Positions 1 through 8,788 of a stretch of 22,308 bases of DNA are shown one piece after another. The DNA is from an uncultured Collinsella sp. (GTDB lineage: Bacteria > Actinomycetota > Coriobacteriia > Coriobacteriales > Coriobacteriaceae). The notes beneath the pieces are model-generated. The model saw only the letters and a list, made by a program, of their open reading frames with translations. It ran no database searches and was not told where the DNA came from. The translations under genes were made by a program, and so were the position numbers. The DNA lies in assembly GCA_900543945.1 (NCBI GenBank), contig UQTN01000024.1, positions 1 to 22,308 of the forward strand, in the 5' to 3' direction. Numbering within the stretch: the first letter of the stretch is position 1; each line of letters starts with the position of its first letter.

Positions 1-773
1 TCGACATGTCCGACCCGGAGGCCTATTCGCAGTACGACTGGTCGCTCTACGGCACTGTGATCAACTGCGGCGCATACACGGCTGTCGATAAGGCCGAGAC
101 CCCCGAGGGCCGCGCCATAGCCTGGAAGGCCAACGCGACGGGGCCGGCGCTGCTCGCCCGCACCTGCGCCGGGCACGGGATAACCCTGGTCCACGTGTCC
201 TCCGACTACGTCTTCGACGGCGCCGCGGAGGTCCACACCGAGGACGAGCCGTTCTCCCCGCTGTCCGTCTACGGCCAGACCAAGGCCGCCGGCGACATCG
301 CCGTGGCCGGGTGCCCGCGCCACTACATCATGCGCTCCAGCTGGGTCATCGGCGAGGGCCACAACTTCGTCAAGACCATGAAGGGGCTGTCCGACCGCGT
401 CGCCGACCCCGAGGACGGGCTCGAGCAGGTCACGGTCGTGGACGACCAGCTGGGACGCCTGACCTTCACGCGCGACATGGCCGAGGCCATCTTCCACGTG
501 CTGGGGACGCACGCCCCCTACGGCACCTACGACTGCACCGGCTCCGGCGCCGTCAAGAGCTGGGCCGATATCGCCCGCGCCGTCTTCGAGGCCGCCAACG
601 GCAACGGCGAGAAGGTCGTGCCGGTATCGACCGCCGACTACTACGCGAACGCCGAGGGCCCCATCGCCCCGCGCCCGGTCCACTCCGCGCTCGACCTGTC
701 CAGGCTCGAGTCGGTCGGGTTCCACATGCCCGACTGGGAGGAAGAGCTGGGGGAGTACATCAAGACGCTCTAG
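1..773 (+). CDS. rmlD: dTDP-4-dehydrorhamnose reductase (RmlD family), 5' end outside window
   Basis: This is the C-terminal ~257 residues of an RmlD-type NADPH-dependent short-chain reductase, which makes dTDP-L-rhamnose, the donor for rhamnose in surface glycans. The reading frame is open to the left edge and the N-terminal GxxGxxG nucleotide-binding motif is missing, so the gene starts upstream; the ATG at 6 is internal (DMSDPEAY aligns with the family's DITDP region). Visible hallmarks are INCGAYTAVDKAE, the SSDYVFDG strand, the catalytic Tyr and Lys of VYGQTK, and the R-S-SWV strand. It ends at TAG 771-773. In some actinobacteria this domain is fused behind an RmlC epimerase; that cannot be judged here. 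It converges on the YfhO gene and shares a terminator with it. Base composition is very GC-rich, clearly more so than the next 6 kb. Confidence 0.9.
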   Translation, partial: DMSDPEAYSQYDWSLYGTVINCGAYTAVDKAETPEGRAIAWKANATGPALLARTCAGHGITLVHVSSDYVFDGAAEVHTEDEPFSPLSVYGQTKAAGDIAVAGCPRHYIMRSSWVIGEGHNFVKTMKGLSDRVADPEDGLEQVTVVDDQLGRLTFTRDMAEAIFHVLGTHAPYGTYDCTGSGAVKSWADIARAVFEAANGNGEKVVPVSTADYYANAEGPIAPRPVHSALDLSRLESVGFHMPDWEEELGEYIKTL

Positions 774-795
774 CCGCTATTAACTTTTCGAGAGT

Positions 796-825
796 AAAAG
801 CCGCCGCTTGTTAACGGCGGCTTTT
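796..825. terminator. Bidirectional rho-independent terminator between convergent genes
   Basis: A perfect 11-bp stem, AAAAGCCGCCG at 796-806 against CGGCGGCTTTT at 815-825, has an 8-nt loop. A T-run flanks it in both directions, so it can end both the rmlD transcript and the leftward YfhO operon. The YfhO stop codon (811-813 on the minus strand) sits in the loop, so the last codons of that gene form one stem arm. Confidence 0.85.
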
Positions 826-3219
826 CTTATGCCTGGTGAATAGCCCCGCTGCAACAAGGGCGGAGGTCGCCAGACTCACTGCAAGCCCCGCAAGGGCGCC
901 CGGAGTCTTGTAGGTCATCACGATTCTATTCGCGCCTTTCTGCATGTTCAGGGATGACAAGCCCTTATCGGCGGCGGGCGTTAGTTCTGCGGCGGTTCCG
1001 TTTACCGTTACGTTCCAGCCCTCATCGTACGGAACGCTCAGCAGCAGGTTGCCGTCGTCCTTGGCGGTATACTCGCCTTCGATTCTTCCGTCCTCAAAAA
1101 CCGTCGGAATAAACTCGCTCGTCTTAAGCTCGCTAATAATCTGCTCGAAAACGTCCAGATTGAGGGCGCAAAAGACCGGCTCATTGTCTTGGGGCATGTC
1201 TGTATAGCCCTCTGCGACTCCGATTGACACCGTATGCTGGCTCGGGGCGTCCGATGCATCCGCAATCTGGCGGATATTATTGTCGAATCTCCAGGCTTCG
1301 TTATTGATTGATCGCTGATCGATGGTGAGGGCGACGGGCCAATAGCTTCCGGCGCTCGTATCTTTATTGATGTAGAGGTATCCGATGGAGCCTGCCGGCA
1401 GGGTAACGCTCCATTGCTTTAGACTCTCGCCATCCTCCGTCTTTGCGGCCTCGATTTTGGTATAGAGCTCGACCTTACGACCCAGTATTTTGCTGTACAG
1501 GTCGTTCTGCTTTTCGAAGGGGTTTTCGCCCTCTAATGTGCTGTTTTGGATATCGTTCGAAGCCGTGATGCCTACACTGAGCGCATAGGGATTCTCGTAG
1601 ACCGCGGTTGCGGATTCGGGCTGATTCGCCTTTGCCATTACATAACCCGCGGGAGCTTGCTCGGCGATGGCATACTTGACTCCTAGCAGGGCATCAACGG
1701 CAAGAATGGGCTCGGCATAACGGGTCGAGAATTCGCCGACGCTGCTGTAACCAAGGGAGTTGAGCAATGCAATTGCCTGCGGGTTATTGGCGGACGAATA
1801 AGAAGATAGCTGGTTATACCCTAGTGCCAGGCCTTCGTTTAGAGCGGCACTATCGGCTCGTGTGGTTGTACGATCGATGCGGTAGAACGGAGCTGAATCC
1901 CGTTCTGTAGTGGTAGCGATCGTGTTGGTTGCGGTGGCTACATAGGCCCTGTTGGTATTTTCGGAATAGCCCGCGTAGAGCTGGTTCCATACTACATGAG
2001 CGTTGGCAAACAGTTCAATAGCGGTGAGCGCCAGGAGTGGCAAGATGACGGCGGGGCGATAGGCTTGGCGCAATTTAGGTTGATCCTTGAGGATCTGCAG
2101 GGTATAGCCCGCAGCCCACAGCGCAAAGAAGCTCAGCAAAAAAGCCGTGCGCGAGTAGAAGCCGTTGGGAACGCGCATGCCGCACCAGATGTACTCGAGC
2201 GGGCTCAAAACGGAGCTTGCGACCAGGATTATCGTGACGACGAGTGTCGCGATGCGCGTCTTGATTGAAACCGTGCGGTTAACCAGCAGACTCACCGCAA
2301 GCAGCATCATGATGATGCCGCAATAGAACTGCGGTGTGCTTTCGTTGCTTACCCACATGCAGGGAAGAAAGCCCCTGATGAGCGACTTGAGGCTGGTTTT
2401 AAGTAGGGGGCCGAGTGCCAGAACGGGTCCGCCCCTGGACATGGCAAGGATGGTCGGCAAAAAGGTCCAGGCGGACAGAAGCAGTCCAAGCGCGATAGCC
2501 CCGGCGAATCGCAGGGCGCGATCGAGCGTGAGCTTCCAGCTAAATCCTTCTTCTGCAACATAATCGACAAATTCGACCAATACGAAGATGCAGAGAAACA
2601 GGATGCTGATGTAGGCCGTATACCAGCAGAACATGACATTGAGCGCCGTTGCGATGACGAGGCGGATCATGCGCCGCCTGCGGATGAGCTCGCGGCATCC
2701 GTAGGCGCAGATGGGCAGCAGGATCAGACAATCGATCCAGAGCGGGTTGCGAAGGTTGCTGATGGTCCAGCTGCAAAATGTGAACGAAAGGGAAAGCAGG
2801 AATGCTGCGGGCTTTGACAGGTCAAAGCGCTTTTGCACATACCAAGCGGTGCTGATGTGGATGCAGCCCAGTTTGAGCGCGGTTATGGCAAATATGAAGA
2901 GCGTCAGCTTGTCTGCGGGAAACAGCGCGCAGAGCAGGTTGAAGGGGCTGGCGAGGTAGTAGCTATAGAGCCCCCATGTGTTCATGCCGAGTCCTTGCGA
3001 GAAGGAATAGCGAAGGTTTGCCTCTCCTAAAAGGACGCGGCGAAACCACGCGAAGAAGTCGATGTATTGGTATTTGAGATCGTTGGTGAGAAACGAGTTG
3101 TCGCCAAAGGGGTAGACATGCCCTGCCGCTGCAAGTGCGACAAAGAGTGCGACGGAAAACGTGAAGCAGGCGGCGTAGAACGCCACATTCTTGAGCGTGC
3201 TGTTATTGGGCCGTGTCAT
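811..3219 (-). CDS. YfhO-family polytopic membrane protein
   Basis: An 802-residue multi-pass membrane protein of the YfhO family, which in Firmicutes is linked to glycosylation of lipoteichoic acid or other surface polymers; the fold is thought to be GT-C-like. Residues 10-33 form the first membrane helix. They are followed by the family-typical extracytoplasmic stretch with GDNSFLTNDLKYQY (39-52), then many hydrophobic helices up to about residue 420, a long soluble extracytoplasmic part, and a final helix before the basic tail RHKKSRR. The ATG at 3219 is chosen because GAGG lies 7 nt upstream and the longer ORF start adds 38 unlike residues. It overlaps the upstream glycosyltransferase by 17 bp, implying co-transcription: the glycosyltransferase would make a polyprenyl-phosphate sugar and this protein would transfer it outside the membrane (inference from YfhO/GtrB-type pairs). 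Confidence 0.85.
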   Translation of the reverse strand: MTRPNNSTLKNVAFYAACFTFSVALFVALAAAGHVYPFGDNSFLTNDLKYQYIDFFAWFRRVLLGEANLRYSFSQGLGMNTWGLYSYYLASPFNLLCALFPADKLTLFIFAITALKLGCIHISTAWYVQKRFDLSKPAAFLLSLSFTFCSWTISNLRNPLWIDCLILLPICAYGCRELIRRRRMIRLVIATALNVMFCWYTAYISILFLCIFVLVEFVDYVAEEGFSWKLTLDRALRFAGAIALGLLLSAWTFLPTILAMSRGGPVLALGPLLKTSLKSLIRGFLPCMWVSNESTPQFYCGIIMMLLAVSLLVNRTVSIKTRIATLVVTIILVASSVLSPLEYIWCGMRVPNGFYSRTAFLLSFFALWAAGYTLQILKDQPKLRQAYRPAVILPLLALTAIELFANAHVVWNQLYAGYSENTNRAYVATATNTIATTTERDSAPFYRIDRTTTRADSAALNEGLALGYNQLSSYSSANNPQAIALLNSLGYSSVGEFSTRYAEPILAVDALLGVKYAIAEQAPAGYVMAKANQPESATAVYENPYALSVGITASNDIQNSTLEGENPFEKQNDLYSKILGRKVELYTKIEAAKTEDGESLKQWSVTLPAGSIGYLYINKDTSAGSYWPVALTIDQRSINNEAWRFDNNIRQIADASDAPSQHTVSIGVAEGYTDMPQDNEPVFCALNLDVFEQIISELKTSEFIPTVFEDGRIEGEYTAKDDGNLLLSVPYDEGWNVTVNGTAAELTPAADKGLSSLNMQKGANRIVMTYKTPGALAGLAVSLATSALVAAGLFTRHKKSRR

Positions 3220-4171
3220 CAGATTCCTCGTTGGACTCTCGGATGATATAGATGGGGCGGCGCTTGGCCTCCAAGTAGGCTTTTGCCAGGTACTCGCCAA
3301 TGATTCCCAGGCACAGGAGCTGCATGCCGCCAAACAGCGTTATGAGGCAGGCGAGCGACGGCCATCCGCCGACGGGGTCACCCCAGACTGGCGTCTTTAC
3401 CAGGATGACGACAAATCCAACAATAGCGATGAGACAGAAAACGATGCCCGTAAGAGCGGCAATGGAGAGCGGTGCGGTGGAAAACGCGACAATGCCATCG
3501 ATGGAATAGAGAAGGAGCGTGAAGAAGCTCCATTTGGTCTCGCCCGCAACGCGATTAATGTTTACGTAGGGGAGCCATTTTGTTTTAAAACCGACCCATC
3601 CGTAAATGCCCTTGGAGAATCGGTTGTATTCGCCCATGGAAACGATGGCGTCGACCATGGGCCGTTTCATAAGTCGAAAGTCGCGTGCGCCATCGACGAT
3701 GTCAGCATTGGAAATGCGGTTGATGATCTTGTAAAACATGCGGGCGAAGAATGATCTGATGGGAGGCTCGCCTTCGCGGGTGGTCCTGCGCGTAGCGACG
3801 TTGTCATAGTCTTCGGTTTGCAAGATTTCGTACATCTGCGGCAGGAGCGAGGGTGGATCCTGCATGTCGGCGTCCATGGTAGCGACATAGTCGCCCTTGG
3901 CGTGCTGGAGTCCAGCGTACAATCCCGCCTCCTTGCCAAAGTTTCTCGAGAAGGAGTACCACCGAATGGCGTACGGATGCATCGCGGCAGCTTCTTCTTT
4001 CATTACAGAAAGCGTTGCGTCCTTTGACCCATCATCGATAAGAATCGCTTAAAAGGATATGTTGGAATCGATTTTTGCCATGCTGCAGGCAACGCAATCG
4101 AGCTCCTTGAGGAAGATCGGGAGCGACTCCTGCTCGTTGTAGCACGGCACGACAATAGAAATGAGCGGCAT
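3203..4171 (-). pseudogene. GtrB-like family-2 glycosyltransferase interrupted by an in-frame TAA
   Basis: The full frame from ATG 4171 (SD GAGGT 7 nt upstream) would give a 322-residue GT2 enzyme of the polyprenyl-phosphate glucosyl/mannosyltransferase type. Codons 1-40 read MPLISIVVPCYNEQESLPIF onward, the normal start of this family. Codon 41 (4051-4049) is TAA where the family has Glu before AILIDDGS; the frame then continues undisturbed through LIDDGSKD, the metal-binding DADMQD, and two C-terminal helices near residues 230-255 and 265-290 to a basic tail. A single GAA to TAA change would explain it. Translation could restart at ATG 4003 (MKEEAAAM), but that product lacks the first nucleotide-binding strand and has no well-placed SD. 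Either a true nonsense mutation or a base error. It lies 5 bp after the upstream GT2 gene and overlaps the YfhO gene. Confidence 0.85.
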
Positions 4172-4176
4172 GCGAT

Positions 4177-5139
4177 TTACCTCGCGTTATTCTCGGCGCC
4201 GAAGCAGCTATTGCAGTCGTATGTGTTGTACACGTTGACCTCCCACTGCTTACGCTCAACCTTTGCAACGGAATCGAGGATAAGGCCCGTTGCGAGGCTC
4301 AGGCCACATAAGAACATAAACGACGCGGCGAGCATGGCGGTGGGGAAGCGCGGAACGAGGCCGGTCTGGAAATACTCGACAACGATGGGCATGCCCAGGG
4401 CGAGGCCGATCACCGCAAACAGAAGCGCGACGAGGCTGAAGAACTTTAGAGGGCGGTAGTCCTTGAACAGCGTACCGATCATCGCGACGACTTTAATGCC
4501 GTCGCTCACGGTATTGAGCTTGGACTCGGAGCCTTCCGGACGGTCGCGGTACTCGATGGGCACATCTTTGATGCGCCAGCGGTGGTCGACGGCGTGGATC
4601 GAGAGCTCGGTTTCGATCTGGAAGCCCTCGGAAAGCACAGGGAAGGTTTTAACGAACGGGCGGCTCATGGCGCGGTAGCCGGTCATGACATCATCGAAGC
4701 TGTAGCCATAGATCCACTTGATCATGGCGCGGACCAGATTGTTGCCAAAGCCGTGGAAAGCACGCTTGTTTTCCTCGGCGTAGGTGCCGTTGGAAAGGCG
4801 GTCGCCTACGGTCATGTCGGCCGTGCCGTTAAGGATGGGCTCGCAGAGGGCCTTGGCCGCCTCGGCGGGGTAGGTGTCGTCTCCGTCGACCATCAGGTAG
4901 CAATCGGCGTCGATATCGCGAAACATCTGGCGGCACACGTTACCCTTTCCCTGACGGGGCTCAAAGCGGACCGTGGCGCCGTGTTCGGTGGCGATGTGTG
5001 AGGTGTCGTCCGACGAGTTGTTGTCATAGACATAGACCGTCGCTTGCGGAAGCTCGCGGTGAAAGTCGTCGATGACTTTTCCGATAGTGACCGCCTCGTT
5101 GTAGCAGGGGATAATAACGGCAATCGTTTGCTCGGCCAT
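4177..5139 (-). CDS. Family-2 glycosyltransferase (DPM1/GtrB-like) with C-terminal membrane helices
   Basis: A 320-residue GT2 enzyme, likely moving a sugar from a nucleotide donor to a polyprenyl phosphate on the cytoplasmic face of the membrane. The N-terminal fold shows VIIPCYNEAVTIGKVI (residues 7-22), YVYDNNSSDDT, and the DxD-type donor/metal site MVDGDDTYP near residue 90. MTGYRAMSR and FQIETELSIHA are typical of the dolichol-phosphate-mannose synthase-like group. Two hydrophobic segments follow at about 235-258 and 270-293. ATG 5139 is chosen over the ORF's earlier start because AAGGAA lies 5 nt upstream. It is first in the leftward operon with the interrupted GT2 and the YfhO gene; the divergent rightward gene begins only about 40 bp away, so its promoter must lie within or overlap that gene. 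I saw no convincing -35/-10 pair for it. Acceptor and sugar are unknown. Confidence 0.85.
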   Translation of the reverse strand: MAEQTIAVIIPCYNEAVTIGKVIDDFHRELPQATVYVYDNNSSDDTSHIATEHGATVRFEPRQGKGNVCRQMFRDIDADCYLMVDGDDTYPAEAAKALCEPILNGTADMTVGDRLSNGTYAEENKRAFHGFGNNLVRAMIKWIYGYSFDDVMTGYRAMSRPFVKTFPVLSEGFQIETELSIHAVDHRWRIKDVPIEYRDRPEGSESKLNTVSDGIKVVAMIGTLFKDYRPLKFFSLVALLFAVIGLALGMPIVVEYFQTGLVPRFPTAMLAASFMFLCGLSLATGLILDSVAKVERKQWEVNVYNTYDCNSCFGAENNAR

Positions 5140-5179
5140 AAATGTTCCTTTGGTCGCGTACAATCGAATCGTTTGTTAC

Positions 5180-7066
5180 ATGGTTAGGATGGACGCATTG
5201 ATTCGACAGTTCAAGTTTTCAGACGTGGCGCGTGCTGTTTTGCTGGTTGCAGCAAGCATCGTTACGGTGACGTATTGTAGTGGTTCCTTCGACCTGTTTC
5301 CATCGGTCTTGGCATGCGTTGCGATAATCGCATCATTGGTTTGCTTCAATAAGTTGGGGTGCAGGGATTTCGCATTTCCTTCTCTTTTTGGCCGAGTTTG
5401 CTGCCTGGTACTTTCTCTTGTATTTTCGCTTGTTCTTGTGCTGGGCGCACATATTGTCGTGGCAGAACCGGTGATTGCCGGCGGGATTTACGAGAATTAT
5501 ATTGAGTCGTATTCCGCGCTTGATGTTGTTGCCTTTTGCGTTATGTCGGCGTTGGTCTTTTGGGTCTTATCGGCTCTCGTTCAGCTGTCTAGCTGTTTCT
5601 GCTGCTGTGGTTACGGCGAAGACACGTTGCGGGCGGATGGTGGCTGTTCGTCCATTCGAGTCCCGTCCGTTGCGGTTCGCGCCCTAGTGATATTTCTTTT
5701 GTATCTGCCGTTCTTCCTGAGGTATTGTCCCGGCCTGTTTTTTGGCGACACCTTCTCGTCATTTGCGCAGATTATGGGGTGGAATCCTTTGAGCAACCAT
5801 CATCCGGTTGCATTCACCATGATGATGGCTGTCTGTATCAAGATTGTCGGCCTAATGGGGATGGGTCCTTCGGCGGGCGTTGCCTTGCTGACGGTGCTTC
5901 AGATGGCATGTGTTGCCAGCACGTTTGGCTATCTGTCTATTTGGGTGTCTTCCCGTTTGGGGGTTTCCTCTCGTTGGTCCTGGTTGCTCGTAGCCTTTTT
6001 TGGCTTGTCTCGGTATTGCGCTCTTTATTCTGTGGCGCTTTGGAAAGATCCGCTGTTTTCGTGCTGCCTTATCTTGGTAGTGACCATGCTTGCCGATGCC
6101 GTTATGGGAAAGGGTTCCTGGTCGAGCGCGTTGCGTTTGCTCGTTTTTGGTGCCCTGGCGTTGGGCGTTATGCTTCTGCGAAATAACGGTTTGTATATTT
6201 GCGCTGCGCTATTCGTGGTGCTTGCGATCGTCGCGACATTAAGCCGGCTCGGCCGCATTGCCCCGTTGGAGCCTGCCCCTCGTTTGGCCGCATCTTTCGG
6301 TTTGGCGCTTGTTATATGCCTGGTTATTACGGGGCCCGTGTACTCGGCAATCGGCGTTGTTCCATCGGAAGCTGTTGAGTCGGTGGGTATTCCGCTTGCC
6401 CAGATGGCCCGCGTTGCTGCGCTTGACGGTGATATGACCGAGTCCGACCGTTCTTATATGAACGAGCTGCTTCCGCTCGATCGTTACAAAGAGGTGTATC
6501 GCCCCAGTTTTATCGATCCGCTTAAATGGAATGAAGACTTTAATGCGGAGCATCTTGAGGATGGGTTTTGGACTCATTGGGCCTCGATGCTCTCGCGTAA
6601 CCCTTCGATATACTTTGAAGCGTGGGAGCTGCAGACGTTTGGTTTTTGGGCCCCAAATGTAATAGGCGCCGACAATCTGCCGGAAAACTTTCTTATGGGT
6701 GCTCCGTATAACCTTATGGCAGATACAGGGGCTTCTGCGGGAGTTGCATTTCGCAACCTGCTTGCATCCTTTGGCGATGGCGTCGATGCGGCAATTGGGC
6801 TGAACGCCTGGTCTATTTCTGGTGCCGTTGTCTTTTGGCTGCTCGTGTTTTCGGCAGTTCTTTTGGTATCGCGTGGGCGTCCACGTTTCGCATTGCCGCT
6901 TTTGCCTTTTTTGCTGTTGTACGGAACGCTCTTTATTGCGAGCCCTATTTGGTATTGGCCCCGTTATATCGTAGCGGCTCAATTTGGTCTTCCGGTTGTG
7001 CTTGTGGTAGTTGCTCGCGGCTTGCTGCCTGACGAAAGGCATTCCGAATCCGATGTTGTGGGATAG
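5180..7066 (+). CDS. Large polytopic membrane protein, DUF6020-like
   Basis: A ~628-residue protein with about a dozen hydrophobic segments from residue ~15 to the C-terminus. It resembles the DUF6020 group of uncharacterised membrane proteins found beside glycan genes: a GDTFSSFAQIMGWNP stretch with the SNHHPV motif (about residues 188-208) after a membrane helix, and RYCALYSVALWKDPLFS near 278-294. Acidic and aromatic residues in extracytoplasmic loops are compatible with a GT-C-type lipid-linked sugar transferase, but that is inference. The start is uncertain: ATG 5180, ATG 5189 and TTG 5150 are in frame and none has a good SD; a TACAAT at 5159-5164 could be a -10 giving a very short leader. 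Base composition is lower in GC and codon use is looser than in the shikimate operon or rmlD, suggesting different ancestry. The ABC exporter follows 89 bp downstream. Confidence 0.7.
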   Translation: MVRMDALIRQFKFSDVARAVLLVAASIVTVTYCSGSFDLFPSVLACVAIIASLVCFNKLGCRDFAFPSLFGRVCCLVLSLVFSLVLVLGAHIVVAEPVIAGGIYENYIESYSALDVVAFCVMSALVFWVLSALVQLSSCFCCCGYGEDTLRADGGCSSIRVPSVAVRALVIFLLYLPFFLRYCPGLFFGDTFSSFAQIMGWNPLSNHHPVAFTMMMAVCIKIVGLMGMGPSAGVALLTVLQMACVASTFGYLSIWVSSRLGVSSRWSWLLVAFFGLSRYCALYSVALWKDPLFSCCLILVVTMLADAVMGKGSWSSALRLLVFGALALGVMLLRNNGLYICAALFVVLAIVATLSRLGRIAPLEPAPRLAASFGLALVICLVITGPVYSAIGVVPSEAVESVGIPLAQMARVAALDGDMTESDRSYMNELLPLDRYKEVYRPSFIDPLKWNEDFNAEHLEDGFWTHWASMLSRNPSIYFEAWELQTFGFWAPNVIGADNLPENFLMGAPYNLMADTGASAGVAFRNLLASFGDGVDAAIGLNAWSISGAVVFWLLVFSAVLLVSRGRPRFALPLLPFLLLYGTLFIASPIWYWPRYIVAAQFGLPVVLVVVARGLLPDERHSESDVVG

Positions 7067-7110
7067 TTTTCCAGTTTCGCAATGCCGCCTTCCGGTGTTA
7101 GGAGCGGGTC

Positions 7111-7116
7111 TATACT
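7111..7116 (+). promoter_or_regulatory. Possible -10 box for the ABC exporter genes
   Basis: TATACT lies 40 bp before the GTG start of the permease, which would put the transcript start near 7122 and leave a leader of roughly 34 nt. No convincing -35 hexamer is present at 16-18 bp, so this is a weak call; read-through from the preceding gene is also possible because I see no terminator in 7067-7155. Confidence 0.35.
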
Positions 7117-7155
7117 GTTCGTTTGTCAACGATTACGAGTAAGGGAGTTGCATCC

Positions 7156-8001
7156 GTGTCGGATCAGACAAAGCAACAAGAAACTCGCAGTCTACCTGCG
7201 ACGTTTGCTAAGAACGAATTTGAGAAGGACGCGTTTATCCTTCGTCAACTGGTTACCAAGGATTTTAAGATCAAGTATCGCCGCAGCGTGTTGGGCGTTG
7301 CGTGGTCGGTGCTCAATCCGCTGCTGATGATGATTGTCATGGCCATCGTGTTCTCGACGATTTTTGGCCAGGGCCGCAATGGCTCAATGACGCCCGAGAT
7401 GTACCCGCTGTACTTGATCGTGGGTAACGTGACCTTTGCCGTCATGTCCGAGTCTACGAACCAGGCCCTGACGTCGATCGTGGGTGCGGCTCCGCTGCTC
7501 AAGAAGGTTAAGGTGCACCGCTGGGTCTTCCCGGTGCAGAAGGTGCTCTTCTCGCTGGTCAACTTTGCCTTCTCGCTGGTCGCCGTCGCCATCGTTATGC
7601 TGTGGTTCCGCGTTATGCCTTCTTGGCACCTGATTCTGCTGCCGGTTTGCCTGCTGCTGCTTATGTGCTTCTGCATGGGCCTGGGCATGATGCTCTCCGC
7701 CCTTACGGTCTTTTTCCGCGACGTTATGCATCTGTGGAGCGTCGTCATTACGGCGTGGACTTACATTACGCCCATCTTCTGGACGACTGACTATATTGCG
7801 CAAATGCCGCATCTCGTGCGTATCTTAATGTATGCGAACCCCATGTACAACTACCTGCAGTTTATGCGTGATATCTTCCTGTTCCAGACCACGCCCTCGC
7901 TTTTGACGTTTGGTATGTGCGTTGCCTGGGCTGTTCTTGCGCTTGTTATTGGTTACACCGTGTTCCATAAGTCCGAGCGCAAGTTCATCCTCTATATCTA
8001 A
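7156..8001 (+). CDS. ABC-2 type polysaccharide/teichoic-acid export permease (TagG/Wzm-like)
   Basis: A 281-residue inner-membrane permease that would form the channel of an ABC exporter for a lipid-linked surface polysaccharide. It begins with a hydrophilic cytoplasmic segment containing the family-typical ...LVTKDFKIKYRRSVLGVAWS followed by VLNPLLMMIVMAIVFSTIFG, and has about six membrane helices. ALTVFFRDVMHLW and WTYITPIFW in the second half are characteristic of the ABC-2 family that includes TagG, Wzm and RfbA. GTG 7156 is preferred over the upstream TTG 7123 because AAGGGAG (7141-7147) is spaced 8 nt from it. The ATPase gene follows after 11 bp, with its SD overlapping this gene's stop codon, so the two are co-translated partners. 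Confidence 0.92.
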   Translation: MSDQTKQQETRSLPATFAKNEFEKDAFILRQLVTKDFKIKYRRSVLGVAWSVLNPLLMMIVMAIVFSTIFGQGRNGSMTPEMYPLYLIVGNVTFAVMSESTNQALTSIVGAAPLLKKVKVHRWVFPVQKVLFSLVNFAFSLVAVAIVMLWFRVMPSWHLILLPVCLLLLMCFCMGLGMMLSALTVFFRDVMHLWSVVITAWTYITPIFWTTDYIAQMPHLVRILMYANPMYNYLQFMRDIFLFQTTPSLLTFGMCVAWAVLALVIGYTVFHKSERKFILYI

Positions 8002-8012
8002 GGAGTGCTGTG

Positions 8013-8780
8013 ATGACTGAATCTGTTGTTGATTACAGCGAGCAGCCTCTGGCTGTCGAGGTCGACGACGTTACCATGATCTTTAACATGGCGTCCGAGT
8101 CGCTGACCAACCTCAAGGAGTACTTCATCAAGCTTGCCAAGCACGAGCTGTTCTTTGAGGAGTTTCGGGCGCTCAAGCAAATCTCGTTCGATATTCATCG
8201 CGGCGAAGTTGTCGGTCTGGTTGGCACCAATGGTTCCGGTAAGTCTACGATGCTCAAGATTATCGCTGGCGTGCTTGAGCCCAGTGAAGGCAGCGTTAAG
8301 GTGCACGGTAACATCGCGCCGCTGATTGAGCTTGGTGCTGGTTTTGACCCCGAGCTGACGGCCCGCGAGAACATCTATCTGAACGGCGCCCTGCTCGGCT
8401 ATACCAAGGAGTTCATCGACGCCAACTTTGACGGCATTATTGAGTTCGCTGAGCTTCAGAACTTTGTTGACATGCCGCTCAAGAATTTCTCCTCGGGCAT
8501 GGTCGCGCGCATCGCTTTTGCAATCGCGACGATCACTGAGCCCGACATTCTGATCGTTGACGAAACGCTATCCGTTGGTGACGTGTTCTTCCAGCAAAAG
8601 TGTGAGGCTCGCATTCAGCACTTTATCCAGAGCGGTGACGTGACGGTTCTGTTTGTCTCGCATTCCATGGAACAGGTCGAACGCATTTGCCAGCGTGCCG
8701 TTTGGATTGAGAAGGGTGACCTTCGCATGGACGGCCCGGTCGATGAGGTCTGCAAGGCGTACCGCGAGCAGTTCAACTAG
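8013..8780 (+). CDS. ABC exporter ATP-binding protein (TagH/Wzt-like, without C-terminal glycan-binding domain)
   Basis: A 255-residue ATPase that powers the adjacent permease. Walker A is GTNGSGKST (71-79), the signature is NFSSGM (158-163) and Walker B is ILIVDETL with Asp183-Glu184; the switch His is in LFVSHSMEQ. The N-terminal extension with MASESLTNLKEYFIK before the core is typical of polysaccharide/teichoic acid exporters. It ends about 35 residues after the switch, so it has no extended C-terminal domain of the kind that reads the O-polysaccharide terminus in E. coli O9a Wzt; export is then expected not to depend on such capping (inference). ATG 8013 is chosen: AAGGAG at 8000-8005 is 7 nt away, and the GTG at 8010 is worse placed. 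No terminator separates it from the following tRNA gene. Confidence 0.93.
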   Translation: MTESVVDYSEQPLAVEVDDVTMIFNMASESLTNLKEYFIKLAKHELFFEEFRALKQISFDIHRGEVVGLVGTNGSGKSTMLKIIAGVLEPSEGSVKVHGNIAPLIELGAGFDPELTARENIYLNGALLGYTKEFIDANFDGIIEFAELQNFVDMPLKNFSSGMVARIAFAIATITEPDILIVDETLSVGDVFFQQKCEARIQHFIQSGDVTVLFVSHSMEQVERICQRAVWIEKGDLRMDGPVDEVCKAYREQFN

Positions 8781-8782
8781 GT

Positions 8783-8788
8783 TATAAT
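8783..8788 (+). promoter_or_regulatory. Probable -10 box for tRNA-Arg(UCU)
   Basis: A perfect TATAAT lies immediately after the stop codon of the ATPase gene, 46 bp before the mature tRNA 5' end. The hexamer 17 bp upstream (TACCGC) is a poor -35, so the call rests on the -10 alone. The tRNA could also be transcribed by read-through from the exporter genes. Confidence 0.45.

Noticed and set aside
6239..7129. 296-codon open frame on the minus strand opposite the DUF6020-like gene
   Set aside because: Its composition (Arg/Lys/Asn/Gln-rich without family motifs) is that of an antisense shadow; the plus-strand frame has clear membrane helices and a DUF-like pattern.
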